Assembly (NCBI GenBank): GCA_036429605.1
Contig: CM071590.1
Span: 558,001-622,000 of the forward strand
DNA from: Cladobotryum mycophilum
Lineage: Eukaryota; Ascomycota; Sordariomycetes; Hypocreales; Hypocreaceae
Reading direction: 5' to 3'
DNA: 64,000 nt
The notes under the pieces are model-generated. The model saw only the letters and a program-made list of their open reading frames with translations. It was not told the DNA's origin and made no database searches. Positions within the stretch are counted from its first letter, which is position 1; each line of letters starts with the position of its first letter. Position numbers and translations under genes: made by a program. This document shows positions 1 through 12,049 of the stretch, in pieces.

Positions 1-887
1 CTAGAGTGCAACGAGCATAACATTCACTTGTACATTTTCGGCTTATTGCGCATGAATGGAGTTAATATTATTATGTCGAGGCTCATTTCAAGAATTATAC
101 ATACCGAATTATACTGCTTACCATTCTATCTTGCCAAGTTGACATCTAGACCCGATTGTCTGTCCTCAAGCTTTTGTTGATACAAATCACAAGCCAGCAT
201 TTAACCTTAACCTTTTGGCTACCGTCTTGCTCGGCCGAGGTTCGTCCTTGAATGCCATAAAATACTAACAAAACAAAGATGCAAACGCTGTTGAGAGCGA
301 CAGTAGCCATTAATAAGCGGTAGGCCAACTCAATCTGCCGCGCATATGTGCCACCAAACCCTAGATGGAATGGCTCATGCCAGACTAGCGATAGAAATGA
401 GACCTTCAGATCATCAAAAAAGGAAGAAATAGAGAAAGGCTTGAGTTGAATGCCGGAACGTAATCATCTCTACGAATATTGACACAAAGGTACATCCTGG
501 TATGTAGATGAAGCGTATTTGGAGACATATATGCTTTCTAGGCGGCATCTCAGGTAATCAGCTGACGGGATTAGAGTATGAGTCTTCCTTTCTAGGTTTA
601 TATGCGAATATAAAAAAAGGCAAAAAGTGTGCGAGTATTAGCTTCAAGTTTTGGTTCGTGAAAGTTTGACCCAGGTCGACTTTGGACTGGGCTACTGCAA
701 CAACCTACATAAACCGACCCGGTGCACCATTTATTTTTCTTCAAATCTTGGACACTCCATCAACTCACTCATACCAATATCAAGTAACATATTAAGATAC
801 TGGTGGTGGAACCTCTTCATTGGTAGTGGTTACTATTCATTACTTGGAGTAGACAAGTACACAAATTCTCATATTCAGGTTTCCAAG
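1..887. other. Left-edge intergenic stretch, no supported gene
   Basis: AT-rich sequence upstream of the aminopeptidase. A 54-residue minus-strand frame with an ATG at 310 begins with a hydrophobic segment and stops at 146. It could be a first exon of a gene running off the window, but nothing confirms it. The last 200 bases are the likely promoter and leader of the gene starting at 888. Confidence 0.5.
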
Positions 888-2458
888 ATGAAGATCTTGC
901 CTTTGCTCTTGTGCATTGGCACATTCTTCACTCTTGGCCTCTGCAAGCCTCAGCAGCTTGCCATGGATTTTATCGAGGCAGATATTTTATCGGAGCAGTA
1001 CGTAACCCCCCCCCCAGCTTCATAAGTCCCCAACCTAATCTATCATTACAGATTTCGAGAGACCTTGGGCGATCTGGAAAATATTGCCAACAAGAACGGG
1101 GGAGATCGCGCGTTTGGCAACCCCGGGTACAAGGCCTCCGTTGACTACATCCTCGAGCGTCTGAAGAAACACGGCGACAAGCTGCAAACCCATCTCCAGA
1201 ATTTCACCCACATCTACGAGACCACCAAGAACATCTCCCTCACGGGCCCCAACGGAAAGCCAGTCCATGTCGTCACCCTCCAGTACAATACTCCTACACC
1301 ATTGCCCGGCGGCATTACGGCTCAGCTGGTTAGTCTCCCGGTCGATGACACGACCGGCTCTGGCTGCTATGACGCCCAGTGGAGAGGCTCTGATGTCAAG
1401 GGCAAGATTGTCCTCGTCAAGCGAGGAGTCTGTACAATTTCCGAAAAGGTCAGGCTCGCCAAGAAGAACGGAGCTGTGGCTGTCCTCATCATACACGATG
1501 ATAAGGAGAACGACATTGGGCTGGCTTCGCTTAGCCACCAGAACCTCGGCACATTGATCCCCACTGGCATTGTTAGGAGGAAGGAAGGGCTTCACTGGAA
1601 AAAGCTTCTTGATCGAGGTGACAAGCTTAATGCCACTTTCATCGTGGATACCATGTCCGAGCAACGGGAGAGCTGGAACATCATCTCTGAAACAACAGAA
1701 GGCGACCCCAACCACGTCGTCATGCTCGGCGCCCATCTGGACTCCATCCAGGGGAGCCCCGGCATCAATGACAACGGCAGCGGCTGCGCCGGTATACTCC
1801 AAATTGCCAATTTCTTCGCCAAGTCTACAAACTACACGAACAAAGGTGAGTTGATCTCATGCCCCTACATGTAAATGGCCTAAATGCTGATATTGTGTAA
1901 AAAGCGCGGTTTGCGTGGTGGGGAGCCCAGGAGAGCGGCCTGGCCGGATCCCTCCACTATGCCAAAGGTCTTAGCGAACAGGATGCCGACCACATCCGCT
2001 TTTACCTGAACATGGACATGACTGGCTCCCGACACGCCAATTTCTATATCCATGCCGGTGACGAGGCAGATCTGAAGGGTGCAACGATTATAAAGCACTA
2101 TACCTGGGACAATGGCAACGGTGGTAAATATATGTAAGTTTTGCTATTTCCTCTCCGTTACCAAGGGATGTACTAACTAGATCTTTACAGACCGTTCAAG
2201 GGCTCATCCGACTACGTACCCTTTGTCAACCTTGGCATCCCAACCTCTGGAATCTTCACTGGTAATTCGAGGTACGAACATTGGTGCTATCACAAGAAGT
2301 GCGACAACTACAAGAGCCTAGCCTGGAGAGCCGTCACAACGAGTGCCAAGGCGGTCGGTACCACGGCGACCATGTTTGCTCTCAGCTTGGAGGGTGTTCC
2401 TCCCCGTAAGAAGATTAAGATTGAAACTCTGGTGGCGAGGTCGAAAAGAGAGTACTGA
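888..2458 (+). CDS. Secreted M28-family aminopeptidase-like protein (aminopeptidase Y type)
   Basis: Four exons, 888-997, 1052-1845, 1905-2133 and 2191-2458, join in frame to 466 residues. The start at 888 opens a clear signal peptide (MKILPLLLCIGTFFTLGLC). Residues about 105-225 form a PA-like insert. The rest is a zinc peptidase domain that would remove N-terminal residues from peptides outside the cell. Expected co-catalytic zinc ligands are visible: H265 (GAHLDS), D277 (NDNGSG), E311, D339 (NMDMTG) and H412 (CYHKKC). The motif normally read AEExGLxGS is here AQESGLAGS, so the general-base Glu is Gln310 while the following ligand Glu is kept. Activity may be reduced or lost. The C-terminus is short and basic with no GPI signal. 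The neighbouring AAA ATPase is convergent. Family assignment is confident; activity is not. Confidence 0.87.
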
Positions 2459-2698
2459 GCGGATAAGATATGGGCGGGGGGCATGTCACGCGGTTGTAGT
2501 GGCTCACAGTCACATGGAAGTTTTTTTGGGGACAGATTTGTGTTTTACAGTTTTTCTCTTTATTTAGGGTCTTCTAGCATTAGGGTTTATTTGTTGTCTG
2601 CAAAAGTTGGGGTTAATGCTTTTAGGTGTCTATTTGGTAGCACAACTTGATCCATTGGTTTGGAGTAGCCTCTTAGATTTACGGTACGAGTAGACTCT

Positions 2699-5600
2699 TT
2701 AATAGTGTCCGGGTGGCTTATCTTGAGTAGCCTGCATGCTGTGAACCTGCCCGTAAGCATGATGAGCTTGTACATACCCAGATGGGCCCGGAGCTTGACC
2801 TGGACCCAGAGATGGAGCTGTTCCATGAGGGACGGCTCCTTGAGGAATGGCTCCGTGTGGATGTGACCCCTGGGCGTTGCCCCAAGCACCGTACTGAGCA
2901 GCAACAGAAGGATGCTGAGGGAAAGGCTGTTGGTATAGCACATATTGCGGGGCGGGAGCCAAGCTCGTCGCGCCAGGTGGAGGTTGTGCCATGGAATGCG
3001 CATTTTGCAAATGAGGAGGTTGCTGCATGGGGGAGCCATGATGCCAGCCAGGTGGGTGACCTTCTTGGGATGTCGATGGTGGCATTTGCTGGGTCATTGG
3101 TGGAGAACCAGGAAAGCCCTGTTCTTTCACCGGTTCTGTCCTCAGCGGACTCTTTTCAATTCCCACATTTTCGGCGAGATTCCATTCACTCGCCCGGAGT
3201 CTCCTTTGCTTCGCCAGCTTGTCCGCGTCACGACCGTAGACGTCGCCAAGATACTTCATAAACTCGAGGTAGGCCGATCCAACAGTGAGCAGGTGCTTCA
3301 GCTCAAGCTTCACCTCGGCGTGTTTGTCGATAATCTTCTCGTGGTCGCCTCCCTGAGCATCAAACTCAGCCAGCGCCAGCGCCGTATGGCAGGCATTTCG
3401 AATCTGCCGGCCGTTCCATCGCATTGTCTTATGTGTCTTCCAGTAGGTGATGGCGTAGTCCACGATTTCTGCCTCGCTGATCTCAATCTCCCTCCTCTTC
3501 TCGGCGAACCGCTTGCGAATCATGTCTAGATTGAGCTGGAAGATCTTTTCCGTGGAGTCGAGATCCAGCTGTGGGTAGTGCAAGCTGATGTGTATACGCG
3601 AGGAGAATGCTTCGTCAAAATCACCGATTCGATTGGTGGTTAAGAACAGGATGCCAGCATAGTACTCCAAAACCCTCAGGAAGACTCGACGTTGTTAGTC
3701 CGGGGCTGGAAGAAGAGCGGCTATAAAGAAACTCACCTGCTACCATGCCATTGCGGATAAAGTCTTGTGGTGTTCGCGCCGCCAAGAAAACATCAGCTTC
3801 ATCAAGCAGCAGAATACATCCCCATTTGTTGGCTAGTGCGAAATGGGTCTCGAGGGCCTTTTCAACATCGTTTGCAGTAGTTCCCAAATCACCTATGTGC
3901 AGGTAAGTAATGTCAATATTTGGAATAAAAAACAGCCAAGCGGTTGCGTTTACATACCACATGTGATTTGGAACAGCGGTTTCTTAAACAGCTCAGCCAC
4001 GCCCTCTATTTTTTTCTCTTTATTAGTATCTCATAGCCCTTCGGGTTCCTGATCGACGTCCAACTAACCTGCAGTTGTCGTTTTCCCGACCCCGGGTGCG
4101 CCGTGGAGCAGAATGATAAGGCCCTTGCCTATATAGATCGTTGTTAGCTAAGGCATTGCTAGTTCCAAGTCTTCATAATGATGATTTGTATGCTTACCTT
4201 TACCTCTGACCAAGTCAACTTGTTCTGTCTGCGCTGTGGAACTCTCCTTGTCCCGGAAGTGCTGGGCAATAAGAGACAAGACCATTTCCTTGTGCCCTTT
4301 CGGGAGCACCAGTCGATCGAATGCTGTATCTCTCTTCTTGATTTGTACTTGGGCCGGTGGCTGTTGCTCCTCTTTCTCGGCGGCCTCGTTTGCAGCCTTT
4401 TTTTCGAGTCTTTATCGTCTCCAATCTCAGTCAGGAAACGAAGGTCGAGTTTGGCTATAGAGTTGAAGTCAGCACCCACTCCCAATTTGAGATAAGTGAC
4501 ACGAAGCTTGATGGTGTAAAGCAAGAAGAGGAAGAAAAGCAAACGTCACTTACCCCATTTACGACTGCGCAGCACGTAGCCAAACACTCGGTAAGACATG
4601 ATGAGAAGGTCCTCCTCCGGGATAGATCTGTCGCTAATCTTTATGTCGCTGATATCACGGGGATATATAGAAGCCGAGGGATCTGTCGCTTTATCCTGTG
4701 GGATGAGACTGGCAATGTAGTCATCTTTCCATTTCTTCTCGACATAATTATCCTTGTGAATGCTCTCGCCTCTGCAACATGCCTCGGAACATTCTTGCGA
4801 GTCCGTATTGTCATCTTCAGCCGTCCCAATCAGCGGTGAAAAAGTTGGCGTCCAGTCATTTTCTGGCTTTGACAGGGCTTCTTCAAAATCGACGACGACT
4901 TGGCTATCGACCTCATCTCTGCTCTCCAGGGTATATCCGTTATAATGCATGTGCCTCACTTTCGTCACGCTGAGGAACATTTCTCCCCTCTTGATTAGTC
5001 TTTCACGGAGCGTTGGCCTGCCCCTCATTCCGCTGTCTGTCTTGATTCCGACATCATCCTTGACACATCGCAGAGGATACACATCCAGTGAAGTGATTAG
5101 CTTCTCGCCATCAAATCTCTTGATCACAAAGTCCATCATAACGGGGCCAAGGCTTTTGCCATCGAAATCGATGAAGACGCATCTTATGGTGATGGGTTCC
5201 TCCTCCAAGTCTGCAGAGGCGTTGAATGTCCATCCAGGCGGAACTGCTCTGTGAGTCGCACCCCTTACTTGCACAACTCGATAGGCTTGCGTCATGGATC
5301 GCTCGACGACTTCATCTCCAGGCTTGAATAAATACCATAGGTCATTGAATGTGGCCTTCTGGCACTGGTCGCTATTTATATAGTCCAGTTTGGTCTGAAT
5401 GTCTGTATGCATAAACTCCATGAGCGACTTCATTTGCTCGTAAGCAACTGCCGAGCTAGTCCACTCATTCTCCTGCTCGGTCTCTCCTCCCTCTCCAGCT
5501 TCCACTTGAGGTGCATCTTTAGACTCATTATTGGTGTCCCCCTGTGGAGAGGCTTCCGTAGCCTCTGGATCTTGTAGAATGGTCCCCTCGGGTTCTGCGT

Positions 5601-6855
5601 TGGGGCCAAAGCGTTCCTCCAGCTCATTGAAGGTCTGCTGAATTTGGTCTCTGTAGTACACCAAGGCCCTGAATGGTCTCAGGATGATGACTGAGTTGGC
5701 GTAGTCATAAAGACTGCTTCCATGTATTTTTTCGAGAATCTTGAGGATATAAGTGGAGTTAATGCGAATGCGCTCCGCCACAGGACCTTGGCCAGGAATC
5801 GCATCCTTATTTGGAACAGCATTGGCAGCTTTGATAGGGGGTTTGGGCTGAGGCTTGCTATTTCGAGAGCTCTGCCTCATCCACCAAAGCTTCTGCATTG
5901 ATGCATAGCTGATATCGGGATCGCCAATCAGGATATCAATCGCGTAGTATTGAAACCTGGTGTTGTGTGACATCATGACACCTTTAAAGACATCCCATCT
6001 TATTCGATTCAATTGAACCAGTGGATCCTTCTTCTCAGTCTCGGATGCCACGTCTTGGCTTTCTCCTGGATCTGGGATGGCTGGTCCCTTTATCTCCTGT
6101 AACTCGTATTTAAGCAGCTCCAGCTCCCTCACCAGCTCCCGCTCTCTCTCCTTCCACTTCTTTCTTTCTTCATGAATGCCGGTTATGGTCTTCTCCTCTT
6201 CTTCAAGAATGCGAATCTCATTCTTGAAGATTTTCGAAGCCTGGCGCCTACGACTCATAACACGCTGTTCAAGATATTCATCATCACTCACCCAAATATC
6301 ACTGCTTGCATCGCTGACGAATTCGATCCCGAGTCTTTCTATTTTCTCGTTCTTGGGTGCCCAGACGTACTTGTCTCTCTTTGGTGTGATGAACGGTGCA
6401 GGCAGAGTGTTGGCTACCTTTGCCTTTGCCTTTTTTTGCTGCCCTGCGAAAAATTCCATTTGTTTTGTAACCTCAGCAAGCTTCTGTCGGAGTTCGCTCA
6501 GCTCATCTCCAGGTTGTGGGTCAGAAGTCTCATCGGCGCTGTCGCTGTCCTCATCCTCATTATCACGACGCTTCGATGGTAGGGCTTCTCCGTCGTCTCG
6601 TTGCTCGCAGTCATCCTGCTCAGAAATATCTCCAATCGAGACTGTATTCTTCTTCTTCTTCGTCTTCTTCTTCTTCTTCTCCCCGTTCATAACAGCACCC
6701 TTCTCCATGCTGCATTCTGGGTCTCCATCACCCTCACTATCGTCGGCTTTCTTCGTCGGAGCTTCCGGCTCAGGCGCCCGGTCACTGGTTGTGCTTGGAG
6801 TAGCCAGACCGTTTGGGGGCGTCGTTTGACAATCGGGCGGTGGGGTAGAAGCCAT
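2699..6855 (-). CDS. Large fungal AAA+ ATPase, one base short in exon 2
   Basis: Exons on the minus strand: 6855-4554, 4454-4198, 4128-4069, 4005-3958, 3892-3737 and 3684-2699, all with GT/AG borders. The ATG at 6855 is chosen; nothing better lies upstream. The N-terminus is acidic with a Lys-rich patch (about residues 60-75), then coiled coil, then the long region typical of fungal AAA proteins of this type. Walker A (GAPGVGKTT) spans the exon 3 to 4 junction. Walker B (CILLLDEADVF) and sensor-1-like TTNRIGDFDEAF follow. The tail is Pro/Gln/His-rich and probably disordered. Exon 2 needs one more base in the T7 run at 4398-4404 (A7 on the coding strand) to join the KLDLRFLTEIG segment to the conserved LVLPKGHKEMVLSLIAQHF segment. 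With it the protein is 1269 residues. The substrate is unknown; such proteins are presumed to remodel protein complexes. Confidence 0.85.
4398..4404 (-). other. Single-base deficit in AAA ATPase exon 2
   Basis: A run of seven A on the coding strand. Upstream codons read DDKDSKK. The conserved continuation (AANEAAEKEEQ, then FDRLVLPKGHKE) lies in the frame reached by adding one base. Exon lengths sum to one short of a multiple of three, which agrees independently. Confidence 0.8.
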
Positions 6856-7632
6856 GACAGGCCTCTGACAAGACAAAGTGCAAACCCGACAAGAGACGCC
6901 AGGTGCTACGGTGAAAGATATGCTGTCGAGCTTTCCGAATTGCTACAATGCAGTCTAACTGAGGTGTCACGAGAGAAGGTTACACAAAACGGCTGGACTC
7001 GTAATAAACTACCATGTATCCATTTATCACTCCGTCCTCCGAAACCAGCTGAGGGGTATCCAGTTACACCTGCCCCCGGAATGGCCGCAACAGGGTTCCG
7101 ACATATCATGAACTATGAGTGGAGGACATCCTCTTGGTTGGTTTCGACGTAAGACGACATCCTAGTAGCCGTCACGTCCTACATGTACTAATTCGTAGGA
7201 ACTTTGATGATGTTGGCTTGATTCAAGGGGAGTGGTTGTCATGAGAGCATCGCATGGGCTTGAATTGGTTTAGCACGCTACGCCGACGCAGCAACCCACA
7301 CCATTTGTATACTCGATGAGATGTCAGCTCCCATTTTATCCGCAATAACCGCACCAGTGATGAGAGCGTCATATATGCAAGGCCCCCAATAAAGTGGGCG
7401 CTTATGCAGCCACACTCCTTCACAAAGTCCTACGGGCCGCCCCTTAGGTCTGAGGGACATGCAAAGCCGGGTGCATCCTCATCAAGCAACTCGAGGGGTA
7501 TGAATGAAAACGGTTGTTCCGCATCGCAAACAGGATACTCATCGTGTTGTCACAAACTAGCTTTCTTCCAGTCTTGAATCCGTTTCATTAAACAAATAGT
7601 CAGGACGTATTTGGAGTGGCCCGAAAGCCGAG
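6856..7632. promoter_or_regulatory. Divergent intergenic region, AAA ATPase / DUF7708 gene
   Basis: 777 bases between two divergently transcribed genes, so it must hold both promoters and leaders. I see no RNA gene, repeat or convincing further reading frame. Confidence 0.5.
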
Positions 7633-10017
7633 ATGGCAGACACGACACCACCACAACCCATTCCACATGTCAATCTTCAGCCTCCATCCGTTGACTTCAT
7701 TGAGAATCATCTTGAAGCGCATCATCCAGCCTTCAAAAAGAATTCATCAGTGTACTACGACTCCAAGTCAGACCACTTCGGTCTTACACCAGACCAACTC
7801 ACGAATGGGCACCCTCCTGGTGTTCGACTCAGGATCGATGGCAAGATGGGATCGTCAGGGAATGGTGGGTTAATGCCACCACGGCCCTTGCCCCCAGCAA
7901 TTGAAAAGATGAAATTTTGGGACTCGATATTCTTGCAAGCCATGGAAAGGATCAAGACTACACCAGGCCCTCAACTGAAGCAGGAATTCAGAGTCCGTGA
8001 CAAAACCACGTGGCAGGACATTTATGCACAGCTACAGAAGGCACGGGAGAATTACGATGGCACCAAGAAAGGGTTCTTTGGCAAGATAAAGAAAGGGATG
8101 AGACACATCATAGATAACTCGGCTCCTGTAGGCCAAGCTCTCAAGCTCATCCCCAGTAATGACTATCTGTCTCCGGTAACGGCTTCTGTACACGTTGTCC
8201 TTGAAGTGAGTGCGCATCCATATTCACTGGCTGTTATTCCTTATCCAACTAACATCAATCCAGGCTTTTGCAATTTCCTCCAAAATTAGAGGCGTAGTCA
8301 CCTCAGCGTTGGATCCGCAGGAGTTTGAGTACAGCTTCAGTCGTGTTGAGATATTCTTGGCGACCTTCCCGCAAGACACGAACATCTTGAATGCTTCAGT
8401 AGACTTTATATCATCAACCTTCTTGGCTGTAGAGAAGGGTATTGACTTCTTTACAAAGCATCAAAGTACATATTGCTTATATCTCATCGCTCTGCAAGAG
8501 ACAGACCAACGACAATCAGTGCGAAGAGGTCTCGCTGTTCTGACCAAAGGAGAGAATTACGAGGACGGGTTACTCCAAGCATTGGGCAGAGTCAAAGCGA
8601 ATAGTGACCGACTCATAGAAGTGGCCGAATTATCCAAGCTTACCAGCACGCAAAATGCGCTGAGTTCTCTTCTCAAAGGTAGTTTCATATGCTTTGCACA
8701 GTGAATCATCGCTCTAATGTCACCAATTCACAGGCGAAGAAAACATTGAGCTCAATCAGTCGTTGTTTAAGGAAGAGCTACAGACTACCAATTCCAAGTT
8801 AAATAATAGCCTAAATCTCTTGAACACAATCAAGAATCTTCTAGATGACGCAGACAAGCAACGGAAATCCCATGAAGAGAAGCTTCAAATGCAGACTGGT
8901 ACGCTACAACAACACCACCTATCATTACTCTCTTGCTTGGTATCTAACAATGTCTTCAGAAACGATTGGCGACCTTCAAAGACGGCTTATTGAGCAGGGT
9001 GAGATGCTTCGAAGTCTCACGCCATCACCAAATCATCAGCAGAGTGGCATATACAATGGTTATTCGCCACCAGGACAACCAGTTCCATTACAACAATACG
9101 CTTCACCCCCGGTAGCTCCCGCGTGGTATCCTTCTCCCATGATTAATGCGTCCATGGCTTGGTATCCTCCATATGCATATGCTCAACAACCAAATTGGTA
9201 TTTGCAACCTGAAGTTTCGCTCGTGACGGTTGACCAGCTTCGATCACTCCTGAATGTGCCCAGGATGGACGTGATTGACATGGAAGAGGTCTCCAATAGC
9301 AAAGACTTGATCCCGCTTGCATACCGCCACCGAGCCGAACAGATTGCAACCAGTCAGCAATTTAGAGACTGGATTGTGGCAGCTGAATCGAGAGAACTCC
9401 TTATAGAAGGCGATTTCGACTTCAATGATGCGCATCATATCTCGGCGCTTTCTCTCTTCTGTGTCACATTGACACAGGCACTGAGGATGAGAGAATCTTA
9501 CATCTCTCTTGTCTTTTTCTGCGGCTCACACGTTGAGGGCGATGAGGACGGAAGCAACGGCGCCGTTGCTATTATAAAGAGCTTGGTGGCGCAACTGTTG
9601 GAGCAATACCGCGACTTCGACTTGCGGCATATAGAGAGTCACGTCAAGTTGTATCAGATCCAGCAAGGAGACATTGGGGAGCTTTGCAGTCTGTTCGTCT
9701 GGTTGGTACACAGGCTACCCCAGAACACCACCTTAATGTGCCTCATTGACGGCGCTCTTCATTACGAGGTGGATAAATATGAAGCGGGCTTTATAGGGGT
9801 AATAAGATGTATCCTGGATCTTGTACGGGGAAGTCTTCCGTTCCCGATGAAGATCCTTGTTACTAGTCCTTCTCCAACAGATAGCGTGCAGAGGCTGTTT
9901 GAGGCATCAGGGGATGAGACTTATCTGTCTATGGACTCGTTCCGTGAAGTAGGGTCCTATCTTGGGATACTTGAGTGTAAAGAGGAGATGAGGAATGAAC
10001 TAGAGTCAGATTATTAA
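7633..10017 (+). CDS. DUF7708/STAND-like protein with eroded NTPase module
   Basis: Exons 7633-8205, 8264-8678, 8734-8898 and 8960-10017 give 736 residues. The N-terminal third (about 130-270) looks like the fungal DUF7708 helical domain: a WQDIYAQLQKAR start, a Gly/Lys-rich turn, a Leu-Ile-Pro before the VLEAFAISSKIRG helix, and the later FLATFPQ and AVEKGIDFF segments. A coiled coil (about 330-400) and a Pro/Tyr/Gln-rich linker (about 410-470) follow. The C-terminal 270 residues align by eye with the NACHT-like region of fungal STAND proteins (RDWIVAAESRELLIEGDFD, LSLFCVTLTQAL, LVFFCGSHVE, IIKSLVAQLL, TLMCLIDG). The Gly-x4-Gly-Lys-Ser/Thr P-loop is absent, so nucleotide hydrolysis is doubtful. 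Such proteins are often linked to signalling or non-self recognition; that role is inference. Confidence 0.72.
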
Positions 10018-10410
10018 TTCAATGACAAAGGAAAGAAAAAAATGATAGCCAATTTGGATCACCATGTTTGCTTACAAGTTGTCATATCTGAATTGCGATA
10101 CATGACCATCAAAGTTGCATCATGACCCTAACCCTGGATATGGTATTACGTGCTTTCAACTCAAACAAGGTTAGCATGATGCAACGCCGCCATCCGAATC
10201 TCACCGACCCCTCCAAAGAAAAGACTGCGCGCATAGACTCGGCAGAAGAAACTTTTGAAGAAACCAAGACATAGTTTTTTTTCCCACTGTCCATCTTTTC
10301 CCTCCCTTCTCTTCTTCTTCTTCTTCTCATCTCTCTCCCTCGCCATACTTCCCCTTGGACAGAACATCGTCACCGACGTCTTAATTAATTAATTTACAAA
10401 AAAAGTCATC
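10018..10410 (+). promoter_or_regulatory. CT-rich promoter and leader of cystathionine beta-synthase
   Basis: 393 bases. The segment 10301-10350 is almost pure C/T with a TTC run, a common arrangement upstream of well-expressed fungal housekeeping genes. A short TTAATTAATTAATT stretch lies just before the start at 10411. Confidence 0.45.
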
Positions 10411-12049
10411 ATGGCTGAATCCAAAATCCCCCAGGTTGGGCGAAATGCCCCCACCGTCCTCTCCGCCACGGACCTCATTGGCAACACCCCCTCGTTCGAC
10501 TTAACAAGATCCCCCAATCTCTCGGCATTGAATGCGAGGTCTATGCGAAGACGGAGCTGTTCAACGCCGGTGGCAGTGTCAAGGACAGGATAGCCCTGAG
10601 AATGATTGAGGAGGCCGAGAAGAGCGGTCGCATCAAGCCTGGTGATACCCTCATCGAGCCCACCAGTGGAAACACGTATGTTCAGTTCTTTGATGGGGTG
10701 GCACAACGCAATCAGAGGGTGTCACGCAGTTCATGCTAACTATATCTCCTTCTTTTTAGTGGTATCGGTCTGGCTCTCGTAGGCGCCATCAAGGGTTACA
10801 AGACCATCATCACCATGCCCGAGAAGATGTCTGCCGAAAAGGTCTCGGTCCTCCGTGCCCTTGGCGCCACCATCATCCGCACACCTACCCAGGCTGCGTG
10901 GGACAGCCCCGAATCCCACATCGGTGTTGCACTGCGTCTGGAGAAGGAGATCCCCAACGCGCACATCCTCGACCAGTACAGCAACAAGGCCAACCCGGAC
11001 GCCCACGAGTTCGGCACCGCTGAGGAGATCTGGGAGCAGACCGGTGGCAAGGTCGACGCCGTCGTTGCTGGCGCGGGCACCGGTGGCACCATCACCGGTA
11101 TCGCCAAGGGTCTGAAGAAGCACAACAAGGATATCAAGGTTATCGCTGCCGATCCCCACGGCAGTATCCTGGCTCTGCCCGAGGCGCTCAACGAGGAGCA
11201 CATGAATGAGGGGTACAAGGTCGAAGGTATCGGCTACGACTTTATCCCTGATGTCCTGGACCGCAAGTTGGTGGACAAGTGGTACAAGACCAACGACCAG
11301 GAGTCCTTCAAGCTCGCCAGGAGACTCATTGCTGAGGAGGGTCTGCTTGTCGGCGGTAGCTCCGGTTCCGCCATGGCCGCTATGCTGCAGGCCGTCAAGG
11401 ACTATGGCTTCAAGAAGGGTGACGTCGTGGTTGTCGTCCTCCCCGACAGCATCCGAAGCTACCTCTCCAAGTTTGCCGACGATGACTGGCTGGCCGCCAA
11501 CAACCTCCTCCCCGTCAACGGTATCGAAACCATTCCCGCCACTCAGGAAAAGGCCGCCGCCGACCCTTACAAGGGCGCAACCATTGCCTCTCTTCGCTTG
11601 AAGCCCGTCACCTCGGTCGCCGGTACCGCGCAGTGCTCCGAGGCCATTGAGACCATGCGTGACAAGGGCTTTGACCAGCTCCCCGTTCTCAACGCTTCGT
11701 CGTCCAAGCTCGTCGGCCTCGTCACCCTCGGAAACCTGCTCAGCTACATCTCCAGCGGCCGCGCCACCCCCAATCCAAGGTCGAGGACGTCATGTTCGAC
11801 TTTGGTAAGTTGGATGAGATCGTCACCGACCCCCGCAAGGCCGCCAGCCGAGAGGAGACCAGCATCAACAAGCGAAAGTTTGTCGAGATCACCATGGACA
11901 CCCCTCTATCCACCCTCAGCAAGTTCTTTGAGTGGAACAGCGCCGCCATCGTCACCGACGGCAACGGAGACTCCACGTCTCTATCCAAGCCTATTGCGGT
12001 CGTCACCAAGGTTGACTTGCTTACCTGGATGGTGAACCAGAAGCTGTAA
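10411..12049 (+). CDS. Cystathionine beta-synthase, two single-base breaks in this sequence
   Basis: PLP enzyme of reverse transsulfuration that condenses serine and homocysteine to cystathionine in the cytosol. Exon 1 is 10411-10675, intron 10676-10759, exon 2 10760-12049. PLP-binding Lys58 lies in AGGSVKDR. The substrate loop EPTSGNT spans the splice site, the phosphate-binding glycine loop GAGTGGT follows, and the C-terminal part (about 367-518) holds a CBS (Bateman) domain pair with FDQLPVL and AAIVTDG segments. Conserved sequence changes frame twice. At 10497-10501 one C is missing (TPLVRLNKIP expected), and near 11767-11773 one base is missing before SKVEDVMFDFGKLDEI. Adding both gives 518 residues, a normal fungal length. 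All expected residues are otherwise intact, so a consensus error is likelier than gene loss. Confidence 0.92.
10497..10501 (+). other. Single-base deficit, cystathionine beta-synthase N-terminus
   Basis: C5 run. Six C residues would let LIGNTP continue into VRLNKIPQSLGIECEVYAK, which is highly conserved in the family. As written the frame leaves the family sequence and ends about 90 bases later. Confidence 0.85.
11767..11773 (+). other. Single-base deficit, cystathionine beta-synthase C-terminal domain
   Basis: C5A2 run. Upstream frame reads LLSYISSGRATP. The conserved continuation SKVEDVMFDFGKLDEI lies in the frame reached by adding one base. The frame as written runs on into a low-complexity Ser/Arg/Pro tail. 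Confidence 0.85.

Noticed and set aside
146..328. Small minus-strand frame with a hydrophobic start
   Set aside because: Its first in-frame ATG is at 310, leaving 54 residues with no support. It may be part of a gene outside the window, but cannot be shown.
1035..1802. 255-codon frame antisense to the aminopeptidase
   Set aside because: It mirrors the coding strand of a confidently assigned gene; a GC-rich third-position shadow.
4398..4404. Programmed ribosomal frameshifting as explanation for the AAA ATPase break
   Set aside because: Eight unrelated genes show the same kind of one-base deficit and no slippery heptamer plus structure is evident. An under-called run is simpler.
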